Assembly (NCBI GenBank): GCA_028693705.1
Contig: JAQUUX010000005.1
Span: 1 to 63,546 of the forward strand
Reading direction: 5' to 3'
DNA length: 63,546 nucleotides
Source: Lachnospiraceae bacterium
GTDB lineage: Bacteria > Bacillota > Clostridia > Lachnospirales > Lachnospiraceae
The translations under genes and the position numbers were made by a program. This document shows positions 9,590-17,946 of the stretch, piece after piece. The number at the start of each line of letters is the position of its first letter. Positions within the stretch are counted from its first letter, which is position 1. The notes beneath the pieces are model-generated. The model was not told the DNA's origin. It did no database searches and saw only the letters and a program-made list of their open reading frames with translations.

Positions 9590-10093
9590 TTACCTTATCA
9601 ACTGATGCAACAACTCTTTTCCGGCTTCCGTCCTGAAAATTCTCTCCTCCATAACTGCAGCTGCTTTTTCATCAAACTCGTCCTCGTAAAAATTTACCAG
9701 GAAATCTGCTTCCACTAATATCCGGTAATCCATACCATCTATTTCTGTATAAGTATGATGGTGCCTAATCAGGAAACAGATTCTGTCTGCTTCCTGATCT
9801 GTATAATCATTTTGTGTCAAAAGTGTACGTGCAATATCCGGTCCAAGCTCTTCCTGTAATTTTCCATCACACTTCCCATATAATTCTTCTGCCTTATGAA
9901 TACCGATATCATGAAGAATCGCTGCTGCAGATAAAATATTCAGCATTTCCACAGATAACCCTTCTCTGATTCCAATCATTTTAGCAAAAGTATATACCTT
10001 TATAAAATGCTGGATTCTTTTGGCATCGCCATGATCATATGCAATTGCTGTATCTAATAATTTTTCTTCTCTGGTAAGCTTTATATTTTTCAT
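9590..10093 (-). CDS. HD-domain phosphohydrolase-like protein
   Basis: A 167-aa protein starting at MKNIKLTREEK, chosen because GAGG lies about 9 bases before this ATG; the frame extends further upstream without a ribosome site. The HD metal motifs are visible: RIQHFIKVYTFAK, then ILHDIGIHKAEE and IRHHHTYTE. HD proteins cut phosphate esters of nucleotides and related molecules; the substrate here is unknown. It is first in the apparent operon with degV, 95 bp upstream of it, and divergent from aguB. Confidence 0.75.
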   Translation of the reverse strand: MKNIKLTREEKLLDTAIAYDHGDAKRIQHFIKVYTFAKMIGIREGLSVEMLNILSAAAILHDIGIHKAEELYGKCDGKLQEELGPDIARTLLTQNDYTDQEADRICFLIRHHHTYTEIDGMDYRILVEADFLVNFYEDEFDEKAAAVMEERIFRTEAGKELLHQLIR

Positions 10094-10131
10094 AATTTTA
10101 TTTTCCTCTTTTTTCTTTATTAATAATACTT

Positions 10132-10190
10132 TATAATAAAATGTGCAGATTGCAAAGAGGCAGTTTCCCAAGCGGAAGCTGTCTTTTTTA
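10132..10190 (+). promoter_or_regulatory. -10 box and terminator hairpin before aguB
   Basis: A TATAAT at 10132-10137 is followed by a long stem: GGCAGTTTCC at 10159-10168 pairs with GGAAGCTGTC at 10174-10183, allowing G-U pairs and flanking A-T pairs. A run of six T ends at 10189. No + strand gene lies upstream for several kb, so the hairpin must either attenuate aguB or be left over from deleted genes. The -35 is poor. No known riboswitch core was recognised. Confidence 0.55.
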
Positions 10191-10213
10191 TTTTATAAAA
10201 GGAAGGAGTCTCT

Positions 10214-11005
10214 ATGAGAACAATTAAAGTTTCAGCCACACAAATGAGCTGCTCATGGAACCGCGAAGAGACATTACAAAAAGCTGGACAGCTGGTACGC
10301 AAAGCTGCTGAAAACGGTGCTAACATTATATTACTTCAAGAATTATTTGAAACACCGTATTTTTGTCAGACACAGGATTTTCAATTTATGAAACTGGCTA
10401 CTCCAATGGATGAAAATCCCGCTGTGCTTTATTTTCAAAAAATGGCAAAAGAACTACACGTGGTGCTGCCTGTCAGCTTTTTTGAGCGTACCGGCAATAC
10501 GGCTTTTAACACTATTGCCATTATCGACGCTGATGGTTCCATTTTAGGTAAATACCGCAAGACTCACATTCCGGATGGACTGCCTTATGCCGAAAAATTT
10601 TATTTCACACCGGGAGATACCGGCTTTCAAGTATGGCATACTGCCTTTGGTTCTATTGGTGTGGGCATCTGCTGGGATCAATGGTTCCCGGAAGCTGCCA
10701 GAGCTATGGCGCTTATGGGCGCTGAAATGCTATTATATCCCACAGCCATAGGTTCTGAACCGCTACTGGGTAAAAGCTCCCATCTGCATTGGCGCAACTG
10801 TATGGCAGGTCATGCGGCAGCCAATATGATGCCTGTCATCGCTTCTAACCGAATTGGAACAGAAACAGCTATTGATCCGAACGGGAACAATTCTTCCATG
10901 ACATTCTACGGCTCCTCATTTATTGCAGACTGGCATGGAGATATCATAGCCGAAGCGGATGATCATTACTCCGGTTACAATGCTCGTGTCAGCAAAACAA
11001 TATGA
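10214..11005 (+). pseudogene. aguB: N-carbamoylputrescine amidase, 3'-truncated
   Basis: A nitrilase-superfamily enzyme that would convert N-carbamoylputrescine to putrescine, CO2 and ammonia. The start is good (GGAAGGAG before ATG). The catalytic Glu (LLQELFE), Lys (YRKTHIPDG) and Cys (GVGICWDQWFPE) are present, as is HAAANMMPVIASNRIGTE. Homology stops at FIADWHGDIIAEADD. The last part of the family, about 40-50 residues that normally include an FRDRRPELY-like stretch, is missing, and 13 residues of unrelated frame follow. The DNA at that point already encodes agmatine deiminase in another frame, so one deletion removed the end of aguB and the start of aguA. A residual activity cannot be excluded. 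Confidence 0.8.
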
Positions 11006-11885
11006 CAATTGTCGAAACAGACTGTCCGATTCTATCCGTGTAGTGGAAATGAGCAGTAATGATGCCTGGTGTAGAGATGTAGGACCAACTTTTCTGAAAA
11101 ATAATGCTGGTATTCTTCGTGCCTGCGACTGGACCTTTAATGCCTGGGGTGGTTTGACAGACGGGCTATATTTTCCTTGGGATTTAGATGATCAGGTGGC
11201 TGGCAAAATCTGTGAATTAACCCGGATAGACCGCTATCGTACCGATGGCTTTGTATTAGAAGGCGGTTCCTTTCATGTGGACGGTGAAGGTACTGTCCTG
11301 ACTACGGAAATGTGTCTCCTAAGCGAAGGACGTAATCCTCATTTATCCAAAACAGAAATTGAAAATATGCTGCTGGAATATCTGAATTGTGAAAAGGTTC
11401 TGTGGATAAAGGATGGTATCGATCCGGAAGAAACCAATGGTCACGTAGATGATGTGGCCTGCTTTGCCAGACCCGGAGAAGTAGTCTGTATTTATACAGA
11501 TGACACGTCCCACCCCTTTTATCAAGCCTCTCAGGATGCCTACCATACTTTATGTAACATGACCGATGCCAAAGGTCGAAAACTGAAAGTACATAAGCTT
11601 TGTGTTCCAAGAAAACCGGTTCTTTTAGAAGGCTCAGAAACCATTGATCAAATTCCCGGTTCCATCCCGCGCAGAAACGGGGATCTCTGTATTGCTTCCT
11701 ATTTGAACTTTCTGATTACCAATGGGGGAATTATTGCTCCCCAGTACGGTGACGAAAATGACTCCCTGGCATTAAAAATGCTCCGGGAAATTTTCCCGGA
11801 GCGAAAGGTTGTTGGTGTCCAGACAAGAGAAATCGTCTACGGCGGCGGTAATATCCACTGCATCACACAGCAGGAACCTCTGTGA
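10959..11885 (+). pseudogene. aguA: agmatine deiminase, 5'-truncated
   Basis: Agmatine deiminase makes N-carbamoylputrescine from agmatine. The body is intact, with SSNDAWCRDVGPTF, LEGGSFHVDGEGT, ETNGHVDDVACFARPGE and the catalytic Cys in YGGGNIHCITQQEP. The family usually has about 55-65 more residues at the N-terminus, including the Trp-rich substrate region around HAGTWM; here family-like sequence begins at PVTMLVSAKQYDN. The ATG at 10959 has no ribosome site and lies inside the aguB frame. Both genes overlap by 47 bp only because of the deletion. Translation would be poor and the product probably inactive. Confidence 0.8.
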
Positions 11886-11898
11886 TTTCCCTCTCGTA

Positions 11899-13062
11899 TT
11901 AATTTTCACAGCTCTCAAATATCTTTACAATATCTCCGGACTGTAAATGGAAGAAGGATCGGTTAGAAATGCCACTTACTCTGACTGCTTCTTTTGCCAT
12001 TTCTTCAAACTTTTCAGAACCAATACCTACTTCTTTTAACGTTGACGGTAATCCACACGCTTTAAAAAACTCAGCTGTTTTTTCAATTGCAAGATTGGCT
12101 GCCTTATAAGGATCTTCTTCTTTTATATCCCATACATTTTCAGCGTATTTTACAAATCGGTCTACAGTTTTATCACATAATATATAACGCATCCAGGCAG
12201 GTGTTACAATTGCAAGCCCAACACCATGGGTAATATCATAATATGCACTTAATTCATGTTCCATTGGATGACAGGACCACGCACCGCCTTTTCCTACGGT
12301 AAGCAAATGATTTAAGCCCACGGTACTTGCCCACATCAGGTTCGATCTGGCCTCATAATTCTCCGGCTCCTTTAATGCAATCGGACAATATTTGATAACT
12401 GTTTGCATCACGCCTTCACTAAGCTTATCTGTTATGAATGCCTCATCATTTGGCTGAAAGTACTGTTCCAGTACATGGGATAAAATATCCGCACTGCCTG
12501 CTGCAGTTTGTTTTTCCGGTAAAGTATACAGATAAGTAGGATCACAGACGGAAAGCGCAGGATAGAGCAGATCACTTGCCAGCTCTCTCTTTTCATTTGT
12601 TTCTTCATTGCTAATAACTGCACCGCTGTTCATCTCGGAACCGGTTGCACAGATGGTTAAAACAACGGCAATTGGAAGTGCCTTTGTAACCTTTGTCTTA
12701 TCCAATACCAGATCCCAAGGATCGCCATCGTAAAATGCACCGCAGGCAATGTTCTTGGATGCATCAATACAGCTGCCACCGCCTACTGCCAGGATCACAT
12801 CTATTTTTTCTGCTTTACAGATTTCCACGCCTTTTCTAACAGATGTGATCTTCGGATTTGGTTCAATTCCTGCCAATTCAAATATTTCAAAATCTTTCAG
12901 TAAACTGACAAGTGTGTCATATAGTCCGGTTCTTTTAATACTGCCGCCACCATATACCAGTAATATCTTTTTTCCATATTTAGAAAGTTCTGCCGGCAGA
13001 CATTCTACCTGTCCTTTTCCAAAACGGATATCGGTTGGAACATGAAATGTAAAATTGTTCAT
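11899..13062 (-). CDS. iron-containing alcohol dehydrogenase
   Basis: A 387-aa NAD(P)-dependent group III dehydrogenase that interconverts aldehydes and alcohols. The nucleotide site GGGSCIDASKNIACG and the metal site are present, the latter from ADILSHVLEQ and HPMEHELSAYYDITHG. GGAGAG precedes the ATG. It lies 81 bp after the flavin oxidase gene on the same strand and is the last gene of the amine region. It could reduce the aldehyde made by amine oxidation; this is inference. Alternatives are butanol or 1,3-propanediol-type dehydrogenases. Confidence 0.88.
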   Translation of the reverse strand: MNNFTFHVPTDIRFGKGQVECLPAELSKYGKKILLVYGGGSIKRTGLYDTLVSLLKDFEIFELAGIEPNPKITSVRKGVEICKAEKIDVILAVGGGSCIDASKNIACGAFYDGDPWDLVLDKTKVTKALPIAVVLTICATGSEMNSGAVISNEETNEKRELASDLLYPALSVCDPTYLYTLPEKQTAAGSADILSHVLEQYFQPNDEAFITDKLSEGVMQTVIKYCPIALKEPENYEARSNLMWASTVGLNHLLTVGKGGAWSCHPMEHELSAYYDITHGVGLAIVTPAWMRYILCDKTVDRFVKYAENVWDIKEEDPYKAANLAIEKTAEFFKACGLPSTLKEVGIGSEKFEEMAKEAVRVSGISNRSFFHLQSGDIVKIFESCEN

Positions 13063-13143
13063 GTAACTTCTCTCCTATTCTATTTTTGACATCATTTGTA
13101 TTTTATTTAAAAAAATATCCACCCGTAACCATTCCACTTCCTA

Positions 13144-14271
13144 TTAGATTTTTGCCTTGAAACGATTATAATGAAGCGGTGCAATATCCACATCCGTTTT
13201 GCCTGTCAGCATCAGCTTACACAGCTGATCTCCAACTGCCGGAGAGATACCAAAACCGTGTCCGGTAAATGCACAGGCAACCACCAGTCCCGGAACTTCT
13301 TCTACTTTACCTAATACCGGTACACCGTCTGCACTCTTGTCACTCCAGCCCGCCCAGGTACGAACGATCTTCGCATCTGCCAGATCCGGGAAATATTTCA
13401 TAATACCACGACAGATGGCTGGTGCTGTGATACTATTGGTGATCGGTGTTCCGTTATCTTTATTACAGCCTTCAAATCCTGATGATCCGCCAAATACAAA
13501 GGAACCATGTTTACTTTGATGACCATAAAAATCTGCATCTGCGGTTCCAAGCATCTGGTCAAACATATGCGGTTCTGCTTCTGTTACAAGTGCTTCCAAT
13601 AAAGACTGGGTCATTGGCACATCAATACCCACTGTACCCAGAATATCGCGACTGTGGTAGCCTGCTGCTACCAGAATCTGTTCTCCTTCATAAATATTAT
13701 TAGGAGTAATAACCTGACGTACCTTTCCTTTGATCATACGAAGCTCTTTGACAGGTTCTTCTGTTATAAAGCGAACCCCCATTCTGCGGGCCATTTTATA
13801 AAATCCAAGAGTGGTAGTCAGCGGATTGGCATGGCCGTCTGTGGGGCACCAGCTTGCTACCGTCACTTCTTCTGTTAAATATGGGTTGATTCGTCTGACC
13901 TCAGCACCATCGATCATTCTCACATCCAGTCCGCATGCACTTGCTTTATCAGCCAGTCCCTGCAGAATCTGTCTGTGTTTTTCTGTTTTGCCAAGTCGAA
14001 GATTGCCGTCCTGATGATATTCGCAGTCTACTTCCAGTTCCTCTGATAATGTAGGCCACAGATTTTTGATGCCATACATGGCCAGGGGTAATTCTCTGGG
14101 ATCACGGCCAGACTGTCTGACACCGCCACCATTTCTGGAGGAACCTCCGTTTCCAATATGATCACTGCCTTCCAGCACGATAACACTGGTTCCGTTTTTT
14201 GCCAGATAATAAGCAGTTGCACAGCCAATGACGCCGCCACCGATGATTACTACTTCTGCATTATTTTTCAT
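13144..14271 (-). CDS. FAD-dependent amine/amino-acid oxidoreductase, DAO family
   Basis: A 375-aa flavoprotein of the glycine/sarcosine oxidase-like fold. The FAD-binding Rossmann motif IIGGGVIGCATAYYLAKNG is at the N-terminus, followed by GGSSRNGGGVRQSG. GHGFGISPAVGDQL near the C-terminus is also typical. The start is set by AAGGAGG nine bases before ATG, and the gene overlaps the end of the BFD-like gene by 11 bp, which indicates translational coupling. It resembles the beta subunit of heterotetrameric sarcosine oxidases, opine dehydrogenases and HcnC. The three preceding genes supply the other parts, so the complex probably passes electrons from a secondary amine or amino acid through flavins and Fe-S centres. 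Confidence 0.85.
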   Translation of the reverse strand: MKNNAEVVIIGGGVIGCATAYYLAKNGTSVIVLEGSDHIGNGGSSRNGGGVRQSGRDPRELPLAMYGIKNLWPTLSEELEVDCEYHQDGNLRLGKTEKHRQILQGLADKASACGLDVRMIDGAEVRRINPYLTEEVTVASWCPTDGHANPLTTTLGFYKMARRMGVRFITEEPVKELRMIKGKVRQVITPNNIYEGEQILVAAGYHSRDILGTVGIDVPMTQSLLEALVTEAEPHMFDQMLGTADADFYGHQSKHGSFVFGGSSGFEGCNKDNGTPITNSITAPAICRGIMKYFPDLADAKIVRTWAGWSDKSADGVPVLGKVEEVPGLVVACAFTGHGFGISPAVGDQLCKLMLTGKTDVDIAPLHYNRFKAKI

Positions 14272-14602
14272 CCTGTTCGCCCTCCTTAGCTTCTTTTGCA
14301 AAGATACGCATCTCTAATGGACGCATAGGCACTCTGGACGTTACAGGCTCCAGCTCGGCAGGTGAAACACCCAGCTCTCTTGCAACGATTCCCTTCACCA
14401 GTTTGGAACAGGTCTGTCCCTGACATAACCCCATTCCTGTTCTTAAATATCTGCGGATCTCCGTTAAAGTAAACATGCCATCATGTACAGCTCTGCGGAT
14501 CTCCCCTTTTGTTATCTCTTCACAGCGGCAGATGATCATATCATCATCCGGTGCTGCTACATATGGTCCTATATCTCTTGATCTGTCATTTACCTGATTC
14601 AT
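14261..14602 (-). CDS. BFD-like [2Fe-2S] protein of the dehydrogenase complex
   Basis: A 113-aa protein with the BFD-type cluster ligands ICRCEE and GLCQGQTC. The start MNQVNDR is chosen for the AGGAGGG site upstream. In related complexes (proline dehydrogenase of Thermococcales, opine dehydrogenases) such small subunits carry a [2Fe-2S] cluster between flavins. It sits 16 bp after the large flavoprotein gene and overlaps the DAO gene. The C-terminal 40 residues are charged and not conserved to my eye. Confidence 0.8.
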   Translation of the reverse strand: MNQVNDRSRDIGPYVAAPDDDMIICRCEEITKGEIRRAVHDGMFTLTEIRRYLRTGMGLCQGQTCSKLVKGIVARELGVSPAELEPVTSRVPMRPLEMRIFAKEAKEGEQDEK

Positions 14603-14618
14603 ACAGAAATCCCTCCTA

Positions 14619-16193
14619 TTATGCTTTAAAGAACCGGGCTGCAGTTGCATATGCCGTCGGTACCTTTATAGTCAGCAGATTTGTCTTATCAAATGCCGGT
14701 GCTGTTCTCACGTCAATCACCTCAGCCTCACAAACCGCTGCTCCGTTTCTGCCAAGTGCCTTGCCCTTTGTCCCTTTCACTGGAAGCGGCAGGAATTCGT
14801 ATGGCAGTGTGATAGAGGCAAAGCCTGCTTCATAGGTTTCATCCACCAGGAAAATTGCCTGACCGGAACAGGAAGCTACACACATGCCGCAGCCGATACA
14901 AGTTGCTGATTCATCCACCGCCGGAAGAGAAGTGATCTTCTCACCGATTTTAATACAATGCTTTGGACATGCGTCCTGACAAGGATTGCAAGGGATATTC
15001 TGAGTACATTCCATAACCGGATGAATACCTGCTTTATGAGTAACACCGGGAAAACGTTCAATTTCATCATCTGCTACGAAACCATGCTTTAACAGATTCT
15101 GTGAAACAGGAATTCCTTCTTCTGTTTCCGTAATGTTCTGTCCTCTATTCTTAGGAGCAAACATACCCTGACGCAGACCATCCAGTGCTTTATCCAGCTC
15201 TGTTAAATTCTCTGTCAGTTCCGTTTCTTCCATATAGCCTAAATATTCTGCTGCTGTTACACCAGCCATTCTGCCTTCGATCATAGCAGAACTTGCTTCC
15301 TCAATACCGGAAACATCACCTGCTACGAAAATACCGGGAATGGAGGTTGCTCCATATTCATCACATATCGGAACCTGACCGCCCCGTTTAGGGTTATTTT
15401 CCATTTTACATCCTGCCATTTTTAACAGCTGTGACATAGGAGAAAGTCCGACTGCCACACAAATGGTATCCACATCGAAATGTTTTTCTGTTCCCGGGAT
15501 AAACTGGAATTTGGAATCTACTTCAGCAATGGTAACGCTTGTTACACATTCTGTTCCTTCTGCCTTTACAATAGTATGAGAAAGATAGAACGGGACTCCT
15601 GTTCTTGCTACCTTTGCTGCATGAACACCATAACCGCCTACCTTCGGTGCTGCATCTACCAAGGCAACCACTTCACAGCCACACTGTAATAACTGGAAGC
15701 TGACTACCAGACCTACATTACCGGAACCTAACATCAATACCTTCTTACCGGGTTTTACACCATCAAGATTCATCATGGTCTGCGCTGCACCGGCGCCAAT
15801 CACACCGGGAAGTGTCCATCCTTCAAAGGTAACCATATTTTCAGAAGCACCAGTTGCAATGATAATGGCATCACCCTTATAGTGATGTACTTCTTCTTCG
15901 ATCTTTACGACTACTTCTTTATCCTGATATAGGCCGATCACTGTGGCATTTAATACAACAGAAACTCCGGCTTTGTCGGCTTCCTCTAATAACTGCTGAC
16001 CGATTACAAATCCTCTGATCTTGGCTTTGTGCTCTTTTGATCCAAAGAATTTATGAATCTGCTTGAACAGCTGTCCGCCCGGCTTTTCATTTTCATCAAA
16101 TACAACAACCTTCAGTCCTCTTTTGGCAGCCTCAATGGCAGCGGATAAACCGGAAGGACCTGCTCCTACTATAATCAAATCATACCGTTTCAT
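14619..16193 (-). CDS. NAD(P)/FAD oxidoreductase with C-terminal ferredoxin domain
   Basis: A 524-aa subunit like the alpha part of heteromeric sarcosine/opine/proline dehydrogenases and HcnB. FAD site IIVGAGPSGLSAAIEAAKRG at the N-terminus; NAD(P)-type site MLGSGNVGLVVSFQ near residue 155; ISIPGIFVAGDVSG-like region (TSIPGIFVAGDVSG) near 290. Near residues 390-450 are two sets of ferredoxin cysteines: CNPCQDACPKHC and CIGCGMCVASC, enough for up to two [4Fe-4S] clusters. This ferredoxin insert suggests electrons leave to ferredoxin or a membrane acceptor, not oxygen, as expected in an anaerobe. Confidence 0.87.
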   Translation of the reverse strand: MKRYDLIIVGAGPSGLSAAIEAAKRGLKVVVFDENEKPGGQLFKQIHKFFGSKEHKAKIRGFVIGQQLLEEADKAGVSVVLNATVIGLYQDKEVVVKIEEEVHHYKGDAIIIATGASENMVTFEGWTLPGVIGAGAAQTMMNLDGVKPGKKVLMLGSGNVGLVVSFQLLQCGCEVVALVDAAPKVGGYGVHAAKVARTGVPFYLSHTIVKAEGTECVTSVTIAEVDSKFQFIPGTEKHFDVDTICVAVGLSPMSQLLKMAGCKMENNPKRGGQVPICDEYGATSIPGIFVAGDVSGIEEASSAMIEGRMAGVTAAEYLGYMEETELTENLTELDKALDGLRQGMFAPKNRGQNITETEEGIPVSQNLLKHGFVADDEIERFPGVTHKAGIHPVMECTQNIPCNPCQDACPKHCIKIGEKITSLPAVDESATCIGCGMCVASCSGQAIFLVDETYEAGFASITLPYEFLPLPVKGTKGKALGRNGAAVCEAEVIDVRTAPAFDKTNLLTIKVPTAYATAARFFKA

Positions 16194-16223
16194 ATGTATG
16201 CTCTCCTCTCAGATAATCAGGTA

Positions 16224-16550
16224 TTACTGTTTTTCAAATGGTTTTTCACTGACACCGTACTGTGTCTGCACCTTCATACCTTCTTTTAACGGTGTAACAC
16301 AGGTACGAATATTGGGTTTCCCATCCACTACCATAACGCAGTCTGTACATCTGCCGATGGCACAGAAGATTCCTCTTGGTTTATGCTCTTTCTTGGTATA
16401 ACGATGTACCATTAAACCTGCTGCCTTTAAAGCTGCTGCTATCGGTTCTCCCTCATAGCCTTCAATTTCCTGGTCATTATAGAAAAACTTTACGAGCTTT
16501 CCTTTTTCCGGAACCCCTAGGATAGGGTGATTTTCAATTCTTGTTTCCAT
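16224..16550 (-). CDS. [2Fe-2S] ferredoxin-like subunit (HcnA/SoxA N-terminal type)
   Basis: A 108-aa protein of the Fer2_4 type. The cluster ligands are in FCAIGRCTDCVMV and, 12 residues further on, NIRTC. In aerobic sarcosine oxidase this domain is the N-terminus of the alpha subunit; here it is a separate gene, as in HcnABC and opine dehydrogenases. It precedes the flavoprotein by 30 bp. Together with the next three genes it forms a four-part amine dehydrogenase. Confidence 0.85.
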   Translation of the reverse strand: METRIENHPILGVPEKGKLVKFFYNDQEIEGYEGEPIAAALKAAGLMVHRYTKKEHKPRGIFCAIGRCTDCVMVVDGKPNIRTCVTPLKEGMKVQTQYGVSEKPFEKQ

Positions 16551-16599
16551 ATACAGTTCCTCCCTGCTTTTATTCCACTTTGTATTTATGATGAATCCC

Positions 16600-17733
16600 T
16601 TAACACATATCCGGTTTATCCCAAAGTCTTAGGCTGGTGCCTAATCCTAATTCTTTTGCTTTCTCATAACAAATCTTACCCCATGCCACATCTTCCACCG
16701 GCATGCCTCCAACGGAGTATACGAAGATCTGATCCTCACTGGTTCTACCCGGTTTCTTTCCATATATAATGTCTCCCAGATCAATGATTTCAGATTTCTT
16801 TATCTTGCCATCATGTGCCATATCGGTAAATTTAGAACCGATGATATTATTGGCTCCAAAAGACGGATAAGGAAATTCTTCTTCCCACGCTTCATATAAG
16901 CCCATATTATCCACTACCATGGTACATTTCTTTGCCAGGAAATTATCATCCATATCGAATGCGCTTAAACCGATCAGCAATGCGCCCGGTTTGATCCATT
17001 CTCCTTTTACAAAAGGATACTTGGATGGATCTGTTCCACCTGTATTGGCAAAAGATAAAACGTCGGAATCCCGTACCAGTTCTTCTACTGTTTCTACAGC
17101 CTGAACTGTTTTAAACTGTGGATAAGTTTCTTTTACATATGCCACAAAAGCTTCCAGGAATTTGGCGCCTCTGCCTTTGACTTTTAAGGTATCCAGTTCC
17201 GGACAAGTAGCAACCAAAGCAGCCAGGCTGGTCTTTCCCATGACACCGGGACCGCAGATACCGCATATCTTTGCGCCCTTAGGTGCCAGATATTTTGCAC
17301 CAACGCCCGGAATGGCACCGGTACGATATGCACTTAACAGGTTGGCACTCATGAGACAAAGGGGTGCGCCTGTGCTTTTATCATTTAACATAACGGTTAA
17401 AATAGATCTTGGAAGTCCCAAAGCTTTATTTGCCATATTGGAGCCATACCACTTCATTCCCATCAGATCAAACGGACCACCGATATAAGCAGGCATCGCC
17501 ATAAATCTTCTGTCATCTCCCTCATCCTTTGGCATATTGGGAAATGGTGATGTGACAGGAAAAGATACCTGACTTCCATGAGAGTTATGATTCTCTCCAC
17601 CCATGACGTAATCACCGGTATTCAGGCACTTTACTACTTCTTCCATGGCTTCTATACATGCCGGCATATCCTTCACACCAGCCTTTATCATGTCTTCTTC
17701 ACTTAAAAATAAAAAATCAATTGTTGGATACAT
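16600..17733 (-). CDS. ornithine cyclodeaminase/mu-crystallin family protein
   Basis: A 377-aa protein starting MYPTIDFLFLSEEDMI. The nucleotide-binding region ICGICGPGVMGKTSLAALV and the SANLLSAYRTGAIPGVGAKYL segment are typical of OCD/mu-crystallin NAD(P) enzymes, which act on cyclic imines or ornithine-like substrates. Close homologues are, as I recall, often annotated as tyramine oxidase subunit B; that name implies an amine oxidase partner but I know of no proof for this protein. It is paralogous to the gene at 17947 and lies 49 bp before the dehydrogenase genes, so a shared pathway is likely. Confidence 0.8.
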   Translation of the reverse strand: MYPTIDFLFLSEEDMIKAGVKDMPACIEAMEEVVKCLNTGDYVMGGENHNSHGSQVSFPVTSPFPNMPKDEGDDRRFMAMPAYIGGPFDLMGMKWYGSNMANKALGLPRSILTVMLNDKSTGAPLCLMSANLLSAYRTGAIPGVGAKYLAPKGAKICGICGPGVMGKTSLAALVATCPELDTLKVKGRGAKFLEAFVAYVKETYPQFKTVQAVETVEELVRDSDVLSFANTGGTDPSKYPFVKGEWIKPGALLIGLSAFDMDDNFLAKKCTMVVDNMGLYEAWEEEFPYPSFGANNIIGSKFTDMAHDGKIKKSEIIDLGDIIYGKKPGRTSEDQIFVYSVGGMPVEDVAWGKICYEKAKELGLGTSLRLWDKPDMC

Positions 17734-17812
17734 TTTCTACCTCCTGTCAAATCGTTTTTTGCGACGATGTGTGTTCCGCCAGACGAGAAACATATGCCAA
17801 CGGGCGAAACGC

Positions 17813-17847
17813 AAAAAAGCGACGGAAACTTTTCAGCTCCGTCGCTT
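17813..17847 (-). terminator. intrinsic terminator between the two OCD-like genes
   Basis: A 10-bp stem (17817-17826 with 17838-17847) is followed on the - strand by six T. It lies about 100 bp after the first OCD-like gene and would split the long operon, or reduce read-through, before the second OCD-like gene. The stretch 17760-17810 contains a further imperfect inverted repeat of unknown role. Confidence 0.75.
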
Positions 17848-17946
17848 TATACTCATACTCTACGACTTTTATATACCGTATGCAATTACCGTGGGTTACC
17901 ATTTTTCTACTACTTTTTTTCAAAAATACTTAAAAAGAAGTATTTC

